From: Branchiostoma floridae | Lineage: Eukaryota; Chordata; Leptocardii; Amphioxiformes; Branchiostomatidae | Reading direction: 5' to 3' | Assembly (NCBI RefSeq): GCF_000003815.2 | Contig: NC_049979.1 | Location: 32,196,500 to 32,260,499, forward strand | DNA: 64,000 bases | Notes under the pieces: generated by a model | The model's input: the letters and a program-made list of their open reading frames with translations, nothing else | What the model was told of the DNA's origin: nothing | The model's database searches: none | Shown: one piece after another, positions 58,266-64,000 of the stretch | Layout: every line of letters starts with the position of its first letter | Numbering within the stretch: position 1 is the first letter of the stretch | Made by a program: the position numbers and the translations under genes

Positions 58266-60000
58266 GACATATATCATTGGAATTCCGTAGACGAAGCTGG
58301 TACAAGGCTTATTGATCTCATTTTTGAAGCAAAAAATCTATGTGTCCCTCACAAGAGTATCACGATCAGACCGCGAGATAAATCGTGGATGACCCTTCGA
58401 CTGAGACGACTTATGAAGCAACGTGATAAAATACATAAGAAAGCCAATTTATCAAATAGCCCTGCAGTATGGGCTACATATCGCAGAATCAGAAACCAAC
58501 TTGTAAGGGAAATTTCGACTGCTAAATCTAATTATCAGAATCGCCCAATTCAATCCTTGTCTGATACCCATACAGCTACCAAAAAATGGTGGCACATTAT
58601 AAAACATTTTTTTTATAGATGTAAAACTACTTCTACAATTCCTCCACTCAAAACTGCTAACACTAATACAACTGATTCTGGTGAAATGGCAACTTTGTTT
58701 AATTAATATTTTTCTGCCCTATCTTCTATTGATGACACGAACGCTGTACTCCCTGAACTTAGTTTTGTAAGTGATACTCGGCTATTTGAGTGTATTACTT
58801 CTGCTCAGAAAGTAGTATTGTATATATCCGATATTGATATTTCCAAAGCACATGGGTATGACAATGTTGATAATCGCTTTTTAAAACTGATTGGTCCTCT
58901 CGTTTCTGACAAAATTGCTCATGTATTCTTTCTTTCACTTTGCCATGGTATTTTTCCTCAGTCCTGGAAATGTGCAAATGTTGTCGCTATTTTAAAAAAA
59001 AGGAGAACCACAAGAGGTTTCAATTCGAACTACCGCCCTGTTTCTTTATTTCAAACGCTTTCCAAAATTCTTGAAAAAATTGTATATAAACACCTTTATA
59101 ACCACTTACTATCTCAAAACTTTTTATTTTCATTTCAGTCGGGTTTTATCCGAGGTGACTCCACTGTCAACTCGTTTGTATAACCTACAAAATACTGGAA
59201 GCTCTTGATGCAAACAAAGAAGTCCGAGCTGTTTATCTTGATTTCTCTCGTGCTTTCGATAAATTGTGGCACTCGGGTCTATTATTTAAACTACGTAGAA
59301 ACAGGGTGAAAGGGTCACTTTTGAATTGGTTCCACAGTTATCTCCATGGCAGGGTGCAACGTGTTGTTGTTGATAGTCAATGTTCTGATTTTCTTAATGT
59401 TAACGCAGGTGTGCCTTAGGGTTCTGTAGTAGGTCCCTTGCTTTTTCTCACTTATATTAATGACATGATGGAAGTTTTGTCAACCCAACCTTTTCTCTTT
59501 GCGAATGACAGTTCTCTGATTGATATTGTCAAAAACCATATTCTCACATCTCTGAGACTTAACTCTGATCTCCAAAAAAATCTATACTGGACCAAAAAAT
59601 GGTTAATGGAGCTTAATACATACAAATCTATAGAAATCTGTTTACCAACGAAACGTACCCCACTCATCCATTCGCCCATTTTTCTTGGTAACACCAGTAT
59701 TCAATCAGTGAAAGACCATAAAAACATTGGAGTAACTTTAACGTCCACCATGTCATGGACAACCCATATTTCTCAAATGATTGCGAAGGTTTCGAAGAAG
59801 GTATCTGTATTTAACAGTTTGAAATTTAAACTCCCTCGTCAAATTCTGGAAGTTATTTACAAGTCTTTTATTCGACCTTAGTTGGAATATGCCGATGTTG
59901 TATGGCATAGCTGTTCAGTTTCTGATTCTCAACTTATTGAGAGGATACAATACGAATGCTCCCTTACGGTATCTGGTGCCGTGCTGGGGGGGGGGGGGGG
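58266..60000 (+). pseudogene. LINE-B reverse transcriptase, 5' segment
   Basis: A nearly complete reverse transcriptase of a different LINE: KSWMTLRLRRLMKQRDKIHK, DIDISKAHGYDNV, NYRPVSLFQTLSKILEK, SFQSGFIRGDST, YLDFSRAFDKLWHSGLL, then GVP-stop-GS, FLTYINDM, FAND (59498-59509) and KNIGVTLTSTMSW. The TAG at 59417-59419 replaces the usual glutamine codon, and the catalytic FADD is FAND, so it cannot be active. It is 5'-truncated without an endonuclease. It lies within LINE-A and is itself split at 60001. Confidence 0.9.
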
Positions 60001-60954
60001 CTTGTCTCTTAATCACATGAACTAAATTTCTAGCGAGGTCAATGCCCATGAAGTCGGTTCTTTGAGATGCAGAGAAACTAATTAACGCTAAACTGGTGGC
60101 ACGCGAGGGGCAGGGAGGAATATTTCACACCTATTGTCCGTAGACTGCCTGTTGGATAATAGCAATACACATTACAATCTTTGAGATTCTTTTTGATAGT
60201 TTGCTGGTTATTTGAAGTAGAACGTTATATTTGATACTGCAGTAAAGCGACTGCGTACTATGTTTTCTAACTAAAAGGTATGCACATGGACTGCATGCTC
60301 ATGATTTACAACGAATACACAGACATAGCGCCTATAGATATTGTGACCCGTACAAAACTCACAACTTTTTTGGGTGTGTCACAAGAAGCAAAACCTTATG
60401 TAAAGCAACATTTCAATTACAAAAGTACGACCCTATAAGTAAATACTAGTTGTAAAATATTCTCAAAAAAAAAAGAAAGCAAAAAAATGCACCACGTCGG
60501 GTTCGAACTCGTGTCGAAAAGTTAGCAATCCAATCGCTAATCAATTACGCCACGAACCTTCACAGTGAGAGAGAACTAAATAAATAGAACTGAACTGACG
60601 GAACGTGTAATAATACGAACGAAAATAAGCCGCAGTACCGTCATTTCAAAAACTTTGAAGGCGCAACAACTCTATCGCTACATATACAGTCCCTTCACCT
60701 TTTGGTAACCGAAGTAAACTTATAGTATAGAACAGCTGTTTGTGGACAAGTAAAACTCTTGCAAGGTGCAAAATGACGAACAATAATGCCTGTTTGGTTT
60801 AAGTTCACGACATTTACATGATAAGCAAAGGTGCTAAAAGCTCGCAACTTGACAGTTATTGCATAATGACATTGATCTGCATAATGGCATTGATCTGCCA
60901 GCAGCTATTTGATTGGTCCTCGCTAGAAACTACTGAATGTGAAATAGTCTACAC
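60001..60954. mobile_element. 954-bp inverted-repeat element inside LINE-B
   Basis: Left end cttgtctcttaatcacat, then tttctagcgagg; the right end read inverted has gtgtagactatttcacat, then tttctagcgagg. The imperfect terminal inverted repeat is about 45 bp. G15 (59986-60000) and G12 (60955-60966) flank it, so the target and its duplication were poly-G and cannot be sized. It carries two 18-bp direct repeats (cataatgacattgatctg and its variant, 60861-60899) and a tRNA-like stretch. LINE-B coding resumes in the same order after it. Confidence 0.7.
60491..60560 (-). tRNA. tRNA-like sequence, probably a tRNA-Ser pseudogene
   Basis: On the minus strand a box A-like TGGCGTAATTGATTAG is followed by an anticodon-loop-like GGATTGCTAAC and box B GAGTTCGAACC (60500-60510). 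A T7 run, a Pol III terminator, follows (A7 on plus at 60481-60487). The loop resembles tRNA-Ser(GCU). The acceptor, anticodon and T stems do not pair properly, so a functional tRNA is unlikely. It may be the Pol III promoter head of a decayed SINE. Confidence 0.35.
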
Positions 60955-60966
60955 GGGGGGGGGGGG

Positions 60967-61877
60967 TCTTCGTATTCTTCTCTTCTTCATGAACTTGGCT
61001 GGGAAAAGTTAACTGATCGACGTCATGTTCATTCTCTTGTTCTATTCCATAAAATTGTTAATGGCCAATCACGGAAGTATTTAACCGATTTATTACCGCC
61101 AGAGGTTTCTGCAACAATGTCATACAATCTTCGCAGCAAACGCAATCTCCAAGTACCAGTGTGTAATACCACTTGTTTTCAACAATCTTTTTTACCGCAC
61201 TCAACTCAGTTATGGAACTCTCTTGATTCTAGGGTTCGTTTGTTGAGCGATGCTCGTTTCAAAAGGTATTTGGTAAAATCTGTTCGCTCTGTTGCCGTAC
61301 CATATTCTAATTCAGGACCGAGATACACCTACGCTTTACTCACACGTCTTCGTTTTGGCCCCTGCAGCTTAAACCACAGTCTGTTCATTCGTAACCTAGT
61401 TGCGAGTCCTGCTTGCATCTGCGGATGCCGATGCGAAAGCATTCCTCATTATCTGCTTCACTGTCCTAATTATGTTAAACAACGTACACTCCTCTTGGAC
61501 AGACTTGAAAACCTGAATATTCCTATGTTAGATTTAAATTCGTTATCTAATAGTTCTTTTGTTTATCTGCTACTTAAAGGATCGGCTTTACTGATATCTG
61601 GTATAAATTCCGAAATTCTCTCTATAACTCAATCATATTCATCCGAAACAAAACGATTTTAAGATTGATTTTTGACTATCCTTATCATTTACTATTGGTA
61701 ACATAAGTTTATCCGTCCGTTTCTTTTTAGAATTAGGCGTTCCCGTACCCGTTTCATTTTTTTTGTCCTATGTTGCGTTGTTATTTTGTCTAGTGGTGTC
61801 TTTAATATAAGCCTGTGTGCTTGAGTGGGGTCAGCACTATGTTTTATACTGTATCAATGTTCCAACAAAAAAACATC
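60967..61877 (+). pseudogene. LINE-B C-terminal segment and 3' UTR
   Basis: Resumes with LLFFMNLAGKS/LHELGWEKLTDRRHVHS in adjoining frames, then KYLTDLLPPEVSATMSYNLR, LWNSLDSRVRLLSDARFKRY and a terminal knuckle ACICGCRCESIPHYLLHCPN, ending in TAA near 61660. A 3' UTR runs to an A-rich tail at about 61866-61873. The last 180 codons are open, so the insertion is less decayed than LINE-A. Confidence 0.88.
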
Positions 61878-62102
61878 CGCTTTCACAACACCTCTAGTGT
61901 GTCAAATATGCTAGAGTCTCTGGGATGGGAATCGTTAGGAAAAAAGGAGAAAGCCCACACGAGTTGGCATGAGGAGGGCGCATAGCCGAAAACTGACAAG
62001 GATAAACACAAGAACCCAATACCGCAGTGGTTCCAGGACAATTAGGGACTGGAACGCCTTTTGGTGCAGTACTGTGGAGGCAGTGACTTTTAACATCTTT
62101 AA
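61878..62102 (+). pseudogene. LINE-A, middle segment
   Basis: Continues LINE-A from 58265: RFHNTSSVSNMLESLGWESL, a deletion/frameshift, then AHSRKLTRINTRTQYRSGS, RTIRDWNAFWCSTVEAVTFN and IF. These are the normal final motifs of CR1/Jockey-like polymerases. It is cut by an E element at a TTAA (62099-62102). Confidence 0.85.
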
Positions 62103-62325
62103 TCCCGAGTGGGGTCCATTTGGACCCCAGGCGTACATTTTGAAGTGCCATTTGAACATTTTTAAACTGAAGAAAAAAATCCTTCCGTGACTTTGTCAGT
62201 CAATATGTCTTATGCCTTGTCCTAAGTTTTCGCAAAGATTGTACCATAATGTGGAAATTATAAAGAAAGTTTGTGTTCAGTCCCTCTGGGGTCCAAACGG
62301 ACCCCAGCAAAAATGTGCAGTTTTT

Positions 62326-62425
62326 NNNNNNNNNNNNNNNNNNNNNNNNNNNNNNNNNNNNNNNNNNNNNNNNNNNNNNNNNNNNNNNNNNNNNNNNNNN
62401 NNNNNNNNNNNNNNNNNNNNNNNNN
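62326..62425. other. Assembly gap (100 N) in E element
   Basis: Run of exactly 100 N, size unknown. Confidence 1.
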
Positions 62426-62701
62426 TAATAAGAATGTAAACCTAAATCATCACAAAAAATTCTGTGCCATCAACATGTAATGTGACGACATTATGACGTC
62501 ATTTGCCTAATCAGGGCGGCCATCTTTGATTTTGACCAATGACGTCATGTAATTAGCATAAATTATAATTTTCAAGTCATGAAAATTACATTGAATTTTA
62601 AAGAATTTAATTGTTGTCAGAAAACAGGTGTAGTTTACCGAGAAAACCTTGTTTACATTGATATTGTCAAATTTTGGCAAAAATATGCCTGTTAGAATAT
62701 G

Positions 62702-62715
62702 GTTGCCATGGCAAC
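62702..62715. promoter_or_regulatory. Perfect RFX X-box palindrome in E element
   Basis: GTTGCCATGGCAAC, 162 bp after the second CRE, against 163 bp in the element at 40739. Confidence 0.35.
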
Positions 62716-63105
62716 CCCCAAAAATGATAAACTTACTTTATTGATTAAAAACTTTTGCAAACAATATTTTGTGATAAATTACTAAGTTTCGTAGCTTTAG
62801 CTGTAGCCGTTCATGAGTAATGCGACATGAATGTTGCTGAGGGCCTCAAAATTCCCCTATCTGGTCGGAATAGGTTTAGTGCAAAACGTGGTCCTCCTGA
62901 ACTTTTGCATAAATTATGATAATGAGTTGGAATTAGCAACACCTTAACATCTCAAAATCTTTCTCTTACATTGAGGAAGCAATGTATATACAATGATCGC
63001 CGATAAGAAATGATACTGAGATTTTATGAACAAAACATATTGGGGTCCGTTTGGACCCCACTCGGTCAATTTAGTCGCAAAAAAAGTCGAGTGCTTGAGG
63101 GTTGA

Positions 63106-63299
63106 GTCGCTGGCTGCCGCGGAATAATCCAAGTTATTACAATCACTGACAGCTCAATGGTAATGGACTAGGCATAGTAAATAGACTAATGTGTAACGGA
63201 TCATAGTTAATAAGACAGAAGTAAACCGACGGGAATGTGAACCACAAAAAGCCAAATTTTCTATATAAAGAATGCGGGCTTTTATAGAAGAAGAAGAAC
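63106..63299 (+). pseudogene. LINE-A terminal codons and 3' UTR
   Basis: Read directly on from TTTAA at 62098-62102, the sequence gives KSLAAAE and TAA at 63125-63127, the usual end of such polymerases. A 3' UTR runs to a (GAA)n tail at about 63286-63298, after which the 75-80-bp satellite resumes. Confidence 0.75.
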
Positions 63300-63595
63300 A
63301 CAGGCTCGGAGGAAAAAAACAGATTTTTTTTTCCAAACCATGCATTTTACATCGTAGACACCGCTTTCAAAAATAAAAAAAAAATTATCAAAACATCTTA
63401 CAGACTTTCACCAACACACAACTTTTATTGGGATTTTATTCATACTTTACAGTTTTAATCCTACCATTACGGCTATTACAAAGACACAGGTTAAAAAATG
63501 GAGGAATTTTTCCAAAACTTACACTTTACATCTTTCTGACACGGCTATTCTAAGCAAACATGTTTTGAGAGAAAAAAATTATAATTTTCATAACA
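63300..63595. repeat. Degenerate 75-80-bp satellite, right part
   Basis: cacaggctcggaggaaaaaa, ccaaaccatgcattttacat, tacggctattacaaagacac, ctgacacggctattctaagc: the same unit as 56925-57471. Confidence 0.8.
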
Positions 63596-63598
63596 ACA

Positions 63599-64000
63599 TA
63601 ACCCTATTCAGACGGGGGTGGGGTGGGGGTTGAGGCCGCGCCAACTATGATATCCATAACAAAAGAACGGCTTGTGCTAGAGCCACCAAATCTGGTGAAT
63701 TTCCTAAAATATTGTTGGCAATAATCACCTGAAGTTTGACAAATTTGCCATTTTTCGTGATGCCATGGCAACCGTTTGTTGACAGGCAGTTTATTTGCTA
63801 TATCACAGCTATTTTCTTACATAAATAAAATATTATGTTATTTAAAAAAAACTTTCATAATTGGATATGCATAAATTATGCTAATTTGATGATGTCATCA
63901 GCCCAAAATCCAACATGGCTGACCGTATGGCCAGGTGAAGAAAAATTAGCTTATTATCCCTTACAATTAGAAACTACCTGATATTTTTTTCATCAAAACC
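63599..64000 (-). mobile_element. F-family MITE, inverted, continues past the window
   Basis: TAACCCTATTCAGACGGGG, then an interrupted G tract. Closely parallels 20463-21055: gagccaccaaat, aaatattgttggcaa, GATGCCATGGCAAC (63759-63772), gcataaattatgctaatttg, ccaacatggc. Here TGACGTCA is mutated to TGATGTCA. Confidence 0.8.

Larger units (their letters stand above)
62099..63105 (+). mobile_element. E-family MITE inside LINE-A
   Basis: TTAA 62099-62102 and TTGA (mutated TTAA) 63102-63105. Dyads GGGGTCC...GGACCCC at 62111-62128, 62288-62305 and 63042-63059. Core: TGACGTCA 62494-62501, a worn YY1-type site (ggcggccatcttt), TGACGTCA 62540-62547, GTTGCCATGGCAAC 62702-62715. The left terminus lost about 10 bp relative to 43179. 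A 100-N gap lies inside. Confidence 0.85.

Noticed and set aside
60491-60560. Functional tRNA-Ser gene
   Set aside because: Box B and a terminator are present, but the acceptor, anticodon and T stems do not pair, so only a tRNA-like relic is claimed.
57414-61662. Active LINE
   Set aside because: LINE-A has lost the residues leading into its catalytic box; LINE-B has a stop in the GVPQGS motif, FAND in place of FADD and a 954-bp insertion.

Overview
The window looks like draft-quality nuclear DNA from an invertebrate deuterostome, most likely a lancelet (Branchiostoma). That is an inference from the repeat types (tRNA-derived SINEs, several Jockey/CR1-like LINE relics, TTAA-bounded MITEs with long conserved cores), from exon-sized C-type lectin and F5/8C (discoidin-like) domains with phase-1 introns, and from the AT-rich, gap-containing assembly. 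There are no bacterial-style operons. Almost all long open frames are repeat artefacts or dead retrotransposon pieces. Only three segments look like host coding exons: a complete C-type lectin exon (53666-54052, minus), a second lectin exon cut by a gap (56096-56162, minus) and a discoidin-like exon (49201-49614, minus). They share strand and intron phase and could belong to one modular secreted or membrane lectin gene.

Layout. 1-4.5 kb: a degraded SINE, a decayed LINE zinc-knuckle fragment and otherwise anonymous DNA. 4.5-16.3 kb: diverged copies of shared blocks, interrupted by a LINE 3' end, a Penelope-like element with 14-bp target duplications and an old MITE. 16.4-17.7 kb: a 104/89-bp minisatellite whose diverged orphan unit lies at 541-605. 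18.8-21.1 kb: a LINE relic, two gaps and a MITE. 21.8-22.3 kb: a GC-rich 61-bp minisatellite with a 182-bp higher-order repeat. 22.6-26.3 kb: a large element with about 500-bp inverted ends, followed by a 76-bp minisatellite that appears to derive from one of those ends. 27.5-29.8 kb: a three-copy duplication carrying a stray piece of the next satellite. 30.9-31.6 kb: a LINE endonuclease relic. 31.6-39.9 kb: a GACAGACAGG-type satellite with a 16-bp unit and three gaps.

40.3-64 kb is a dense bed of two related TTAA-bounded MITE families, called E (termini CCCTCAAACCACCG and variants) and F (termini CCCTATCTAGACCGGG), with several in-window empty-site/filled-site comparisons. Copies of both families keep an internal set of palindromic or well-known regulatory motifs: TGACGTCA (CRE), CCGCCATCTTGG (YY1 type), a second TGACGTCA, and GTTGCCATGGCAAC (a perfect RFX X-box). 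The E copies also carry GGGGTC dyads that change in a compensated way between copies. This conserved module and the dyads are the most unusual signals in the window. At 56.9-63.6 kb a satellite holds a LINE, which holds a second LINE, which holds a MITE; the first LINE is also split by an E element at a TTAA in its last codons. Relative insertion order can be read directly.
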